A stretch of DNA of 57,912 bases, taken from an uncultured Clostridia bacterium (lineage in GTDB: Bacteria; Bacillota; Clostridia; UBA1381; UMGS1253). A program made the translations under genes and the position numbers. The notes beneath the pieces are model-generated. The model saw only the letters and a list, made by a program, of their open reading frames with translations, was not told where the DNA came from and made no database searches. The DNA lies in the NCBI GenBank assembly GCA_934457145.1, contig CAKSHP010000012.1:1-57912 (forward strand), given 5' to 3'. Positions 23,028 to 32,527 of this stretch are shown here, in pieces; positions within the stretch are counted from its first letter, which is position 1; every line of letters starts with the position of its first letter.

Positions 23028-24953
23028 TTATTTTGCCGTTTTTGCTCTTTTCGCCGCCATTTTCTTTAAATATAAAGTTGAAAGCGGGGGAAGATCAATT
23101 TCAATATAATGCTCAAAGCCGTCGCAGCTGCCTTTTTTTGCTTTAACTTTAAGATGCGTATCATCTGTGCCGGTATCTGAGCTGCTGTTTAAAATAACGC
23201 TGTATTCTCCGGCAGACGGAACGCCTAATTTATAGGAAATTCGCTGCACGGGAGTAAAGTTGCACACAACAACAATGTGATTTTTTATATTTTTTGCAAA
23301 TCTGACAAAGGAAAGCACGCTGTTGTTTTCATCGTGTTCATTAATCCATTTAAAACCGTCCCAGGAGTTTTCGATCTCCCAAAGAGATTTTTCTTTTGTA
23401 TATAAATGATTTAAGTTTTTAACATATTCTTTAAGGTTGCGGTGGCTGTCATATTCTAAAAGCATCCAGTCAAGCTCTTCCGCCGGACGCCACTCTATAA
23501 ACTGCCCGAACTCGCTTCCCATGAAAAGAAGTTTTTTGCCGGGGTGTGCATAAGTGTATGCGTAATACATTTTAAGGCTTGCAAACTTTTCTTCATAAGA
23601 GCCGAACATCTTGTCTATAAGCGAACGCTTGCCGTGTACCACCTCGTCATGAGAGAGAGGCAGTATGTAGTTTTCGCTAAACGCATAACACATCAAAAAT
23701 GTTAAAATGTTATGATTGAATTTGCGGAAAAACGGATCTAACGACATATAGCGGAGAGTGTCGTTCATCCAGCCCATGTTCCATTTATAGTTAAAGCCAA
23801 GACCTCCGTCAAAAACCGGCTTTGTTATAAGCGGCCACGAGGTCGACTCCTCTGCAATCATAAGTGTTTCGGGAAAATCTTTAAAAACCGTGCAGTTTAG
23901 CTTTCTTAAAAAGTCTATCGCCTCAAGGTTTTCTTTGCCGCCGTATTCATTGGGCGTCCATTCGCCGTCGTTTCTTCCGTAGTCGAGGTAGAGCATTGAA
24001 GAAACAGCGTCAACGCGAAGACCGTCTATATGATATTTTTCAAGCCAGAAATATGCGCTTGAGATTAAAAACGAAACAACCTCGCTTTTTTTGTAATCAA
24101 AAACCATCGTGCCCCATTCTTTGTGTTCGCCGATTTTCGGATCGGCATATTCATAAAGCGGAGTGCCGTCAAATCTGCGCAGACCGTGTGCATCACGCGG
24201 AAAATGCGCCGGAACCCAGTCTAATATAACGTAAATATTATTTGCATGGCATTTGTCAATAAAATACATCAGGTCCTCAGGCTCGCCGTAACGGCTGGTC
24301 GGTGCGAAATATCCGGTAACCTGATAACCCCAGGAGCCGTCAAAGGGATATTCGGTTATCGGCATAAGCTCTAAGTGAGTATAGCCCATGTCTTTAAGAT
24401 AGGGAACCAAAAGATCGGCAATTTCGCGGTAGTTTAAAAGCTTGCCGTCTTTGCCGTGGCGCCATGAGCCCATGTGCATTTCATAAATAAGCATGGGGTT
24501 TGAATAGGGAACATGCTTTTTCTTTCTTTCAATCCATTTTGTGTCTTTCCATTTATAATCCGAAATGTCTTTTGTAACCGAAGCAGTGCCGGGGCGAAGC
24601 TCGGCAAAAAAAGCAAACGGGTCAGCTTTAAAATGCAGCACGCCCTCTGCGTCCTCTATAACATATTTATACATGCTTTTATCTTTAATGCTTTCGCAAA
24701 AAACATACCACACGCCGGTTGAACTAATCGGCTCAAGCCGTATATCGCCTGTCTGCCAATTATTAAAATCGCCTATGAGAGAAACGGATTTTGCATTCGG
24801 TGCCCACACTGCAAAACGAAAACCTTTTTTGCCGTCTTTTTCATACGGGTGCGCTCCGAGCATATCATATGCGCGAAAATTTGTTCCCTCATTGAAAAGA
24901 TAAAGCTGAAAATCGGAAATACCGTCCCATGATTTTGCGGTGTTTGTGCTCAA
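23028..24953 (-). CDS. glgB: 1,4-alpha-glucan branching enzyme
   Basis: 641 aa GH13 enzyme that cuts alpha-1,4 chains and rejoins them by alpha-1,6 links. A CBM48 domain (about 30-130; FRFAVWAPNAKSVSLIGDFN) precedes the barrel: region I DWVPAHFP, nucleophile Asp315 in GLRVDAVSS, acid/base Glu368 in IAEEST and Asp436 in LSHDEVVHGK. The C-terminal Lys/Arg-rich tail (KKMAAKRAKTAK) is an extension. The start is TTG 24953 with AAGGGG 9 bases upstream. It is the first gene of the glycogen locus, transcribed from the promoter at 25133-25161 with a leader of about 170 bases. Confidence 0.98.
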   Translation of the reverse strand: MSTNTAKSWDGISDFQLYLFNEGTNFRAYDMLGAHPYEKDGKKGFRFAVWAPNAKSVSLIGDFNNWQTGDIRLEPISSTGVWYVFCESIKDKSMYKYVIEDAEGVLHFKADPFAFFAELRPGTASVTKDISDYKWKDTKWIERKKKHVPYSNPMLIYEMHMGSWRHGKDGKLLNYREIADLLVPYLKDMGYTHLELMPITEYPFDGSWGYQVTGYFAPTSRYGEPEDLMYFIDKCHANNIYVILDWVPAHFPRDAHGLRRFDGTPLYEYADPKIGEHKEWGTMVFDYKKSEVVSFLISSAYFWLEKYHIDGLRVDAVSSMLYLDYGRNDGEWTPNEYGGKENLEAIDFLRKLNCTVFKDFPETLMIAEESTSWPLITKPVFDGGLGFNYKWNMGWMNDTLRYMSLDPFFRKFNHNILTFLMCYAFSENYILPLSHDEVVHGKRSLIDKMFGSYEEKFASLKMYYAYTYAHPGKKLLFMGSEFGQFIEWRPAEELDWMLLEYDSHRNLKEYVKNLNHLYTKEKSLWEIENSWDGFKWINEHDENNSVLSFVRFAKNIKNHIVVVCNFTPVQRISYKLGVPSAGEYSVILNSSSDTGTDDTHLKVKAKKGSCDGFEHYIEIDLPPLSTLYLKKMAAKRAKTAK

Positions 24954-25132
24954 TGTGAAAAACCCCTTTTCTTAAAAATTAATGGTCTGTAAAACGATTA
25001 ACCGGGCAAAAACAAGCTTGGACAAAATCAACACAAATGCATATGCAAAAGAATTAAAAAATATCACACTTCCACAAATGTTTTGCCGTTTAATGCACTT
25101 ATAACTTAAAAAATATTATATCTGTTAAGTAT

Positions 25133-25161
25133 ATTATACTACATTTTGTGTGTGTTTGCAA
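25133..25161 (-). promoter_or_regulatory. glgB promoter and long AT-rich leader
   Basis: Minus strand TTGCAA (25161-25156), 17-bp spacer, TATAAT (25138-25133). The start would be near 25127, giving a leader of about 174 bases to the TTG of glgB. The stretch 24954-25275 holds no gene; the leader shows no riboswitch that I recognise, and the part beyond 25161 towards the AraC gene is plain AT-rich DNA. Confidence 0.8.
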
Positions 25162-25275
25162 GAGAAAAAAATATATATTTGTGTAAAATTTGCGTAAAAA
25201 ATAGATAAAGCAAAAAAAGTTAATTATTTCATGTTTAAAAGCAATTTTTTTTAAAAATTAAAATAAATATGCCTG

Positions 25276-26121
25276 CTAAGAGCTGCGGCGGTACTCAAGC
25301 GGAGTGAGTGAGGTTGCGGCTTTAAAAACCCGGTTAAAATATGTTACGTTGTTAAAACCGCATGCGGCGGCGATATTTATTATGCTCATATCGGTATTTT
25401 TTAAAAAAGAGCATGCGTTTGTCATTCTTATATGATTTAAATATTTTGCAAAGCTTATGCCCGTTTGATTTTTAAATATTCTTCCGAGATAATTTTCGTT
25501 TAAATAATAAAGCTTTGCCATTTGCTTTAACGAAAGACTGCTTTGATAAAATTTGTTTACATGATTTATAATTGAGTTAACCGCATAGTGACCGCCGCTT
25601 TTTGAAGGCAGATTTCGGTTTAGATTTGAATATATAAATTCGCAGACGATTTCACACATGTTTTTTACGGTTTGCAAAGAAGCGCCATGTTCGGCAAAAT
25701 CTTTTAATGCAATTATCTGTTCTGCACTGCCGCCGGTTAAACGGCAGCACTTTTTTGTTTTTTTAATAAATAAGTCGGTATCGTCGATAAGATTTCCCGC
25801 AAAAACAACGCAAACCGGACGGTTTGACACGAAAACAGACTTTGCGGCTTCAAAAATTCCGTAAGGACATCTTCCGAAGATCATATCGTTTGTGCTCAGT
25901 GCTTTGTGCGTAGAAAGAGTTTTGCATGAAAAGCAAAGCCTCATTCCCCTTGGGGCAAGTTTTGCTTTTGAACATATTTTTCGGCTGTGTATGTAGTTGT
26001 CGGGATTTAAAGACAAAATATCTCCCGTAAGCATGCCCGACATATCCAGAACACAAATGTGTATATTATTAGAAAAAGTCAGAGTGTCTATAAGGTTTTG
26101 AAGCGTAAGATTGTTTTCCAT
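25276..26121 (-). CDS. PocR-domain AraC-family transcriptional regulator
   Basis: 281 aa. The N-terminal PocR-type sensory domain (about 8-160) has the cysteine-bearing pattern CSKAKLAPRGMRLCFSCK, FGRCPYGIFEAA and VFAGNLIDD. The C-terminal AraC HTH domain (about 180-280) has LSLKQMAKLYYLNENYLGRIF, FAKYLNHIRM and INIAAACGFNNVTYFNRVFK. The domain pair is known from regulators that sense small metabolites such as propanediol or polyols. The start is ATG 26121 with ACGGAGG upstream. It is divergent from the FAD oxidoreductase gene, its likely target; its position upstream of glgB also allows a role in glycogen control, which is less certain. Confidence 0.9.
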   Translation of the reverse strand: MENNLTLQNLIDTLTFSNNIHICVLDMSGMLTGDILSLNPDNYIHSRKICSKAKLAPRGMRLCFSCKTLSTHKALSTNDMIFGRCPYGIFEAAKSVFVSNRPVCVVFAGNLIDDTDLFIKKTKKCCRLTGGSAEQIIALKDFAEHGASLQTVKNMCEIVCEFIYSNLNRNLPSKSGGHYAVNSIINHVNKFYQSSLSLKQMAKLYYLNENYLGRIFKNQTGISFAKYLNHIRMTNACSFLKNTDMSIINIAAACGFNNVTYFNRVFKAATSLTPLEYRRSS

Positions 26122-26157
26122 AACAGCCTCCGTTAAAAAATTAAATTCTTATTATAT

Positions 26158-26186
26158 ATTTTAGCATAATACTATGATTTTTACAA
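26158..26186 (-). promoter_or_regulatory. Promoter of the PocR-AraC regulator
   Basis: Minus strand TTGTAA (26186-26181), 17-bp spacer, TAAAAT (26163-26158), 37 bases upstream of the start codon. Confidence 0.7.
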
Positions 26187-26269
26187 GAAAAAAGTAAGAT
26201 TTGTGTAAGAAAGGCGATAAAAAGTGTGATATAAATAAATATATAAAAATTTTTGGAAGGGTGATTTAA

Positions 26270-27544
26270 TTGAAAAAATATGATTTGATTGTTGCAGGAG
26301 GCGGTTTTGCGGGCGTCGGCGCAGCGCTGGCGGCTGCAAGGGAAGGTCTTTCGGTTTTGCTTTTTGATAAGTCGGGCTCGCTTGGCGGAGCGGCGGGAAA
26401 CTGCCTTGTAAATCCTTTTATGCCTTACTGGACTAACGTAGCCGAAAACGGCGTGAAAAAAAGAAAAAATTTAAGCACGGGAATTTTTAGTGAAATAACA
26501 GATACTATAGAAAAAATGGGCGGCGCCTGCTTTGAAGAGCATCAAACCTTTCATGAAGAGTATTTAAAGCTTGCGTTGGAAAGAATGCTTATAAAGGAAA
26601 ACGTTGAGCTTTTGTATCACTCTTATCTGATTGAAACCTCATGCGAAAACGGAAGAGTAAACAGCATAAAGGTTGCAAACAAATCGGGAACAATCGAGCT
26701 TAAAGCCGATTATTTTATCGATGCAACAGGCGATGCAGATCTTGCATATCAGGCAGATTTTCCGTGCCGTTTGGGAAGAAAAAAAGACAATTTGTGTCAG
26801 CCGATGACTCTTTGCTTCAGAGTTGCAAACGTTGATATTGAAAAATTCCAAAAAGACCGCCATAACGCAAACGAAAAATATAAAAAGCTTAAAGCGGAAG
26901 GAAAAATAAGAAATATCCGCGAAGATATTTTGATTTTCCCGACCATGATAAACGGAACGCTTCACTTTAATTCAACAAGAATTGTTAAGTTAAATCCCGT
27001 TAACGCTTTTGATATAACAAAAGCGGAAATAGAAGCGCGCGAGCAGGTGTTTGAACTTTTCGATTTCATGGTTAAAAACTGCGACGGTTTTCAAAATGCG
27101 CAGATATCCTCGGTTGCATATGAGATCGGCGTTCGCGAAAGCCGTATGATTGAAGGCGACTTTGTGCTGACACAAGAAGACCTTATTGCATGCAAAAAAT
27201 TTGACGATGCAATCGCTGCATGCAATTATGATATAGATATCCATAACCCCGAAGGCAGCGGCACGAGCCACTATTATTTTAAAGACGGCACTTACTATAC
27301 AATTCCTTACCGCTGTCTTATGCCTAAAAACACAAAAAATGTTTTGGTTGCCGGAAGATGCCTTTCATCTACCCATGAAGCACAGGCATCTTACAGAATT
27401 ATGCCTGTTTGCTGCTGCACGGGCCAGGCTGCCGGAAGCGCTGTTTCGGTTGCTTTTAAGCAAAAGGCCGATGTGGGCGATATAGACGCAGGCGAAATTC
27501 AAAAGATTTTGTCAAAAAATAATGCATTTTACGGTGAAATTTAA
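26270..27544 (+). CDS. FAD-dependent oxidoreductase (FAD_oxidored family)
   Basis: 424 aa. The N-terminal dinucleotide motif is DLIVAGGGFAGVGAALAAAREG, then GSLGGAAGNCLVNPF; DATGDADLAYQADFPCRLGR and YTIPYRCLMPKNTKNVLVAGRCLSSTHEAQASYRIMP near the end are family signatures of the FAD-dependent oxidoreductases found beside carbohydrate-utilisation regulators. The substrate is unknown. The start is TTG 26270 with GGAAGGGTG 7 bases upstream. The gene is divergent from the PocR-AraC regulator (148-bp shared region), which suggests that the regulator activates it. It stands alone before the xpt promoter. Confidence 0.9.
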   Translation: MKKYDLIVAGGGFAGVGAALAAAREGLSVLLFDKSGSLGGAAGNCLVNPFMPYWTNVAENGVKKRKNLSTGIFSEITDTIEKMGGACFEEHQTFHEEYLKLALERMLIKENVELLYHSYLIETSCENGRVNSIKVANKSGTIELKADYFIDATGDADLAYQADFPCRLGRKKDNLCQPMTLCFRVANVDIEKFQKDRHNANEKYKKLKAEGKIRNIREDILIFPTMINGTLHFNSTRIVKLNPVNAFDITKAEIEAREQVFELFDFMVKNCDGFQNAQISSVAYEIGVRESRMIEGDFVLTQEDLIACKKFDDAIAACNYDIDIHNPEGSGTSHYYFKDGTYYTIPYRCLMPKNTKNVLVAGRCLSSTHEAQASYRIMPVCCCTGQAAGSAVSVAFKQKADVGDIDAGEIQKILSKNNAFYGEI

Positions 27545-27563
27545 ACAAATTTCGTATTTTCTA

Positions 27564-27591
27564 TTGCATTTTGCAGATTTTGTGGTAAAAT
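27564..27591 (+). promoter_or_regulatory. xpt promoter
   Basis: TTGCAT (27564-27569), 16-bp spacer, TAAAAT (27586-27591), 47 bases before the start codon. The leader is too short for a purine riboswitch, unlike xpt of Bacillus. Confidence 0.75.
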
Positions 27592-27637
27592 AGTAAAATA
27601 ATACGCAGTGATGCAAAAAAGGGGAATGTATTGTTTT

Positions 27638-28216
27638 ATGAAGCTTTTAGAAGATACAATTGCCAAGTGCGGCAAAGTGATAGGCGACGACATTGTTAAG
27701 GTTGATATGTTTTTAAACCATCAGGTTGACATGAATTTGCTCTATGAAATGGGAAAAGAGTTTAAAAGGCTTTTTTCTCATAAAGAAATAACAAAGGTTT
27801 TGACCTTAGAGGTATCGGGAATTGCAATTGCGGCAATGGCTGCGCTGCATCTTAACGTTCCGATGGTTTTTGCAAAGAAAACCGCTTCGAGAAATTCGCA
27901 GGGCGAGGCTTACGAAAGCGAAGTGTATTCCTTTACAAAAGATATAACCTATAAAATAAGAGTGTCAAAGGATTATCTTTTGCCTACCGATAAGGTTCTT
28001 ATTATAGACGATTTTTTGGCAAACGGAAAGGCAATGCTTGGAATGATTGATTTGGTAAACCAGGCTGGAGCCGAGGTTGCCGGAGCCGGCATTGCAATCG
28101 AAAAAAGCTTTCAGAAAGGAAGCGAAATGCTTCGCCATAAGGGGTTTGAGGTTCATTCGCTTGCAATTATAGATTCTGTTTGCAACGGAAAAATAGTTTT
28201 CGGAAAAGAAGAATAA
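27638..28216 (+). CDS. xpt: Xanthine phosphoribosyltransferase
   Basis: 192 aa, the family length. Converts xanthine and PRPP to XMP in purine salvage. N-terminal MKLLEDTIAKCGKVIGDDIVKVDMFLNHQVD matches Xpt; the substrate region reads TLEVSGIAIAAMAA and KKTASRNSQGEAYESEVYSFTK, and the PRPP loop is VLIIDDFLANGKAM. The start is ATG 27638 with AAGGGGAA about 10 bases upstream; an in-frame ATG at 27608 overlaps the promoter region. The gene is a single unit with its own promoter and terminator. Confidence 0.95.
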   Translation: MKLLEDTIAKCGKVIGDDIVKVDMFLNHQVDMNLLYEMGKEFKRLFSHKEITKVLTLEVSGIAIAAMAALHLNVPMVFAKKTASRNSQGEAYESEVYSFTKDITYKIRVSKDYLLPTDKVLIIDDFLANGKAMLGMIDLVNQAGAEVAGAGIAIEKSFQKGSEMLRHKGFEVHSLAIIDSVCNGKIVFGKEE

Positions 28217-28227
28217 AATTATTAAAA

Positions 28228-28264
28228 AATATGGCGCAATCGCACAGACGGCGCCATATTTTTG
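28228..28264 (+). terminator. Intrinsic terminator after xpt
   Basis: A perfect 10-bp stem (AATATGGCGC / GCGCCATATT) with a 13-nt loop, followed by TTTG. Confidence 0.9.
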
Positions 28265-28297
28265 CGTTTTAAAACACTTTTTTGCGGAGGAAAGAAA

Positions 28298-30691
28298 ATG
28301 AAAACAAAAGGCATGTTTTCGGCATTTTTATGCTTTGTATTATCTGTTTTTATATATTATGAATTTCCCGGATTTTCATTTTTTTATTTTCCGCTGTTTT
28401 TCTTTTTGCTTATCGTTATTTTAAAGCTTGTTTTCAAAAGAAAGGTTATAATGGTTTGCCTTTTGGCTTTATCGTTTGTTTTCGGCGGAATGTATATGCT
28501 TTTTCGCCTTGAAAACAAAAATTCGGCGCTTAAAGAATATGAAGGAAAGCAGTGCCGCATATATGCAAAAGTGTGCGGCGTGCAAAACGAAAACGAGTAT
28601 TTTGACACATATTTAATAAAAATAGATAAAGTTTGCAATATATTCGGCGAAAAAGAAATAAAAACAAGCGAAAAAGCCGAGCTTGCCGTAAAAGACGGCA
28701 GCAAAAGAAAACTAAAATACGGAGATTATATCTGCACTCTTGCCGAGACAGAAAAAATAAATGCTCCGGATAACAGAGGCGAGACAAACTATTCAAAAAT
28801 AAAAATGGCAGATAATATATTCTACAGCGTAAAAGCCGAAAACAGCGACATAAAAATCTATTCGCATTTTGATAAGGTTTCGGATATTTACGATGCCGCA
28901 TATGTTATAAGAAATTATATAACCGATACGGCGTTTGAAAAATTGGGCAAAAAGCAGGCGGCGCTGCTTTGCGCGGTTTTGATAAGCGATAAATCGGGAT
29001 TGGATAAAGAAGTTAAAGAAAACCTTGAAAAGGCGGGAATTTCGCATATCGCCGCGGCATCGGGAATGCACGCGGGGTGTATTGTTTTGATAATAACGGC
29101 GCTGCTCGGCATTTTTAAAATAAAAAGAAAATATGCAATGGCGCTTTCATTTCCCGTGCTTGTGATGTATGTTTTTGTAAACAATTGCAGCGTTTCGGTT
29201 ATGCGCGCAAGCATTATGACGTGTATTTATATTTTTTCGCAGTTTATCGACCGCGACGAGGACAGATTTATAAACATTGCCTTTGCCGGGATTTTCATTT
29301 TGATTTTAAATCCGTTTTCCGTTTTTGACGCCGGGTTTGTTTTGTCGTTTTCGTGCGTAGTGTCAATTGCGCTTTTTTATGAGCCGATTATGAATTTTGC
29401 GCACAAGAGGTTTCTTTTTAAAGTTAACAGAAGTTCTTTTCGCTACAGGATAATTTATTATTTTCTTTCGGCCGGCATCGTCAGCATAACGGCGCAGGCA
29501 GCGGCAATACCTCTTTGTGCGTATTATTTCGGAAAAATAAATGTTTACGCGCTTGCGGCAAATTTGCTTGTTTCGTGGTGTTTGCCGTATTTAATGTTTT
29601 GCGCGGCGGCAATGTGTGCGCTCAGGTTTGTTCCCTTTATAAATATCGTCTTTTCTTTTGCATCGCAGATAATTTGCAGCTATGTTTTACTGGTGATAAA
29701 AATTATATCGGGTTTTTGGTTTTCTCAGCTTGAGGTTTGCGTTTCGGTATGTTTTGTGATAGTTTTTATTTGCTGCGGCGCGGCTTTGTATTTGCTTATG
29801 AAAAAATTTTTAAAACTGTCTTGCGCATTGTTTGGTTTGTGTGCTATACTTATAATTGTAAAGACAGGCTTTAACTTATATGAAAACAGCCGTTTAAGCG
29901 TTAATTTTGTAAACGTCGGCCAGGCGGATGCGTGCTTTGTAAAAACCTCTTTAAACGGAGCGGTTGTTATAGATGCCGGAGGGAAAAATTCTTCTTTTGA
30001 AGACACTGCGTTTACAGATTATATGAAAAGGTGCGGTGTTAAAAATGTGAAATACATTTTCGTGTCGCATTTTGATACGGATCATGCAAAAAACGTGCTT
30101 TCCGTTATGGATAATTTTAAGGTTTCAAACGTTGTTATGCCGTATCGGAGCGAAAAGGTTAAAATAAAATACCGCGACTTGATTGCCCAAAAGGCAAGAG
30201 AAACCGGGTGCAGCGTTATTTATGCCGCGGATACGGACGAGTTTGAAATAAGCAAAAATATGAAGGCAAAAGTGCTTGCCCCGCCGGGGAGCATTAAGTA
30301 TTTTGAAAGTGAAAACGAGGGTTCTATGGCGTTAAAGCTTTCGGTAAAGGATAAAAGCATATTGTTTTTGGGCGACCTGACGAAAAATGTCCAGGAAGCT
30401 ATGATGATGAAATATAAAGATAATTTAAAATGTGACATTTTAAAAGTTTCGCATCACGGCGATATTGATTCGTTTTGCGCGCCGCTGACAACTAAGTTTG
30501 CAAAGCCTGATTATGCGGTTATAAACTGCGGCAAAAACAATATATATAAGCATCCCGATAAAGAAACCGTTTATCTTATAGAGAAAATGAAAATTTTGCC
30601 TCTGAGAACGGATATTTGCCGGGATATAAGGTTTTATGTCGAAGATGATGATTTAGTGTGCGACTGCGATAATATGTGGGGGGAAAATTAA
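28298..30691 (+). CDS. comEC: DNA internalisation competence protein ComEC/Rec2
   Basis: 797 aa membrane channel for single-stranded DNA uptake. An N-terminal DUF4131 region with membrane segments (1-60) and a soluble OB-like part is followed by the Competence domain (about 215-500; LSDKSGLD, HIAAASGMHAGCIVLI, SCVVSIALFYEPIM) and a C-terminal metallo-beta-lactamase-like domain (about 540-790; VNVGQADACFV, SHFDTDHAKN with His591, Asp595 and His596, SHHGD). The start is ATG 28298 with GCGGAGG upstream; an in-frame ATG at 28262 overlaps the xpt terminator. Its stop is directly followed by the GTG of holA, the usual Firmicutes order. Competence itself needs other genes not in the window. Confidence 0.95.
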   Translation: MKTKGMFSAFLCFVLSVFIYYEFPGFSFFYFPLFFFLLIVILKLVFKRKVIMVCLLALSFVFGGMYMLFRLENKNSALKEYEGKQCRIYAKVCGVQNENEYFDTYLIKIDKVCNIFGEKEIKTSEKAELAVKDGSKRKLKYGDYICTLAETEKINAPDNRGETNYSKIKMADNIFYSVKAENSDIKIYSHFDKVSDIYDAAYVIRNYITDTAFEKLGKKQAALLCAVLISDKSGLDKEVKENLEKAGISHIAAASGMHAGCIVLIITALLGIFKIKRKYAMALSFPVLVMYVFVNNCSVSVMRASIMTCIYIFSQFIDRDEDRFINIAFAGIFILILNPFSVFDAGFVLSFSCVVSIALFYEPIMNFAHKRFLFKVNRSSFRYRIIYYFLSAGIVSITAQAAAIPLCAYYFGKINVYALAANLLVSWCLPYLMFCAAAMCALRFVPFINIVFSFASQIICSYVLLVIKIISGFWFSQLEVCVSVCFVIVFICCGAALYLLMKKFLKLSCALFGLCAILIIVKTGFNLYENSRLSVNFVNVGQADACFVKTSLNGAVVIDAGGKNSSFEDTAFTDYMKRCGVKNVKYIFVSHFDTDHAKNVLSVMDNFKVSNVVMPYRSEKVKIKYRDLIAQKARETGCSVIYAADTDEFEISKNMKAKVLAPPGSIKYFESENEGSMALKLSVKDKSILFLGDLTKNVQEAMMMKYKDNLKCDILKVSHHGDIDSFCAPLTTKFAKPDYAVINCGKNNIYKHPDKETVYLIEKMKILPLRTDICRDIRFYVEDDDLVCDCDNMWGEN

Positions 30692-31711
30692 GTGGCAAAA
30701 CACGACAGCGCAGGTCTTAAAATTCTGCGTGAGCAAATAAAAGAAAAAAAGATAGGAAATGTTTATTTAATATACGGCGATGAGGATTTTTTAAAGCATT
30801 ACTACAGCGATACCATAAAAAAACTGATTGTGGAGCCCGATATGGAGGAATTTAACTACACGGTTTTTGAAGGCGAAAAACAGGATTTGGACGAAATTCT
30901 TATGACGCTGAACACTCCGCCTATGATGGCGGATAAAAAGATGATTTTAATTAAGGACAGCAAAATCTTTAAAAACGCATCGGAGGAAAAAAAGGCGTTT
31001 TGGACAAAGATTTTAAGCGAAAAATTTGAAGACACGTGTTTGGTGTTTCTGGAAGACGAAGCCGATAAAAGAGGCGTTATCTACAAAGCCGCGGCAAAGG
31101 CGGGGCTTTGCGTCGAATGTGCGTATCTTCAGGGAATTGAGCTTATAAACTGGGTTGCAAGAGGATGCAGAAACGCCGGAAAAACAATCGGGAGAAACGA
31201 AATAGAGTATCTTATAAGCTGCTGCGACGCCTCCATGAATTCAATAAAGCGCGAGATTGAAAAACTGTTTGCCTATTGCGACACGGATAAAATAACGATT
31301 GCCGATATCGATAAAATTGTTACTAAAATGCCGCAGAGCAGGGTTTTTGAAATGATTAACGATATGCTTTCGAAAAACAGCCGGAAAATGTTTGAAAAGC
31401 TTGAAGAACTTAAAAGTTTTAAAGACGAATCGGTTTTCGGAATACTGGCGCTTTTGTGCATTAACTTTGAAAAAATTTTAAAAGTTAAGCTTCTGCTTGA
31501 AAAAGGAATGCCGTATAAAACGGTTGCGGCGCAGCTTAAAATATTTTCAAGCCAGATGTATCTTTATTCTGCTGCGGCAAAATCGTTTTCAAAGCCGTTT
31601 TTGCGACAGGCAATCTGTAAAACGGCTCAGATTGATTATGATATAAAATCGGGCAAGGTCAAAGACTGGCTTGCCGTGGAGCAGTTTCTGGCGTGGTGCA
31701 TGGAGCAGTAA
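30692..31711 (+). CDS. holA: DNA polymerase III subunit delta
   Basis: 339 aa, the family size. Clamp-loader subunit that opens the beta clamp. N-terminal KIGNVYLIYGDEDFLKHYY, then TLNTPPMMADKKMILIKDSK, LVFLEDEADKRG and MNSIKREIEKLFAYC, and C-terminal helical domain with FGILALLCINFEKIL. The start is GTG 30692, immediately after the comEC stop codon, with GGGGGGAA upstream, so the two genes are translationally coupled. A remnant response-regulator gene follows 28 bases later in place of the rpsT that often follows holA. Confidence 0.95.
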   Translation: MAKHDSAGLKILREQIKEKKIGNVYLIYGDEDFLKHYYSDTIKKLIVEPDMEEFNYTVFEGEKQDLDEILMTLNTPPMMADKKMILIKDSKIFKNASEEKKAFWTKILSEKFEDTCLVFLEDEADKRGVIYKAAAKAGLCVECAYLQGIELINWVARGCRNAGKTIGRNEIEYLISCCDASMNSIKREIEKLFAYCDTDKITIADIDKIVTKMPQSRVFEMINDMLSKNSRKMFEKLEELKSFKDESVFGILALLCINFEKILKVKLLLEKGMPYKTVAAQLKIFSSQMYLYSAAAKSFSKPFLRQAICKTAQIDYDIKSGKVKDWLAVEQFLAWCMEQ

Positions 31712-31739
31712 AAAATCGGCGAAACGGAGAACCTTTTTT

Positions 31740-31963
31740 ATGAGAATTGCAATCTGTGATGATGAAAAACAGGAAAGAAAAAAACAATCGAAGCTGTAAA
31801 AAGCGTTGCGGACAACTTTTCGGTAAACGAGTTTGACTGCGGAGAAGAACTTTTAAAAAGTCATAGCATTTTGCCTTTTGATTATTTTAGATATATTAAT
31901 GCGCGGTTTAAACGGAATTGAAACCGCGCAAAAGCTTCGAAATACCGATAAAACAACGCCTGT
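31740..31963 (+). pseudogene. Truncated LytTR-type response regulator (receiver domain remnant)
   Basis: ATG 31740 with ACGGAGA upstream opens MRIAICDDEKQERKK, the start of an AgrA/LytR-type receiver with its acidic pair. The frame shifts after 31780 (continuing TIEAVKSVADNFSVNEFDCGEE) and again near 31890 (LDILMRGLNGIETAQKLR carries the phospho-acceptor region). At TTPVVF the sequence runs straight into a DUF554 protein. Output domain absent. The gene is dead. Confidence 0.85.
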
Positions 31964-32505
31964 TGTTTTTTATCGGCAAGTCGATGCTTGTTGTGCTGTG
32001 CATTGCAATAGGAACCGTGATCGGCGAGCTGCTTTGTATTGAAAACAGATTTGAGCAGTTCGGGCAGTGGCTTAAAAATAAAACGGGAAACAGCGGCGAT
32101 GCGGGGTTTGTAGATGATTTTGTAAACGCTTCGCTGACGGTTTCAATCGGAGCAATGGCTATTGTCGGAGCAATACAGGACGGGCTTTTGAATAATTATT
32201 CAACGCTTGCGGTAAAATCGGTTTTAGACTTTATAATTATTGCGGTTATGACGGCGTCTATGGGGATGGGGTGCGCTTTTTCGGCAATTCCCGTGTTTGT
32301 CTTTGAAGGAAGCATAACCTTGCTTGCGTGCCTGATATCGCCGGTTATGACCGAAACCGCCGTTGCATATTTATCACTGATCGGCGCTGTTTTAATTTTT
32401 TGTATCGGAGTGAATTTGGTTTGGGGCAAAAAAATCAATGTGGCAAACATGCTGCCGGCTGTTTTGCTTGCGGTTTTTGCGGCATATCTTCCGTGGAATT
32501 TTTAA
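31963..32505 (+). pseudogene. N-terminally truncated DUF554 membrane protein, joined to the receiver remnant
   Basis: From FIGKSMLVVLCIAIGTVIGE onward the sequence matches DUF554 proteins: IGELLCIENRFEQFGQWLK, FVNASLTVSIGAMAIVGAIQDG, LAVKSVLDFIIIAVMTAS and a run of membrane segments to the end LPWNF. About 50 N-terminal residues including the first membrane segment are missing and are replaced by frame-shifted receiver sequence. The open frame starts at a TTG (31918) inside the remnant with no good binding site. A deletion fused two genes here. A product is unlikely to be functional. Confidence 0.8.
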
Positions 32506-32527
32506 AAGAGGAGATTTTGAAAATTAA

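Noticed and set aside
27545..27637. Purine riboswitch upstream of xpt
   Set aside because: The leader after the promoter is only about 40 bases, too short for a purine aptamer plus expression platform.
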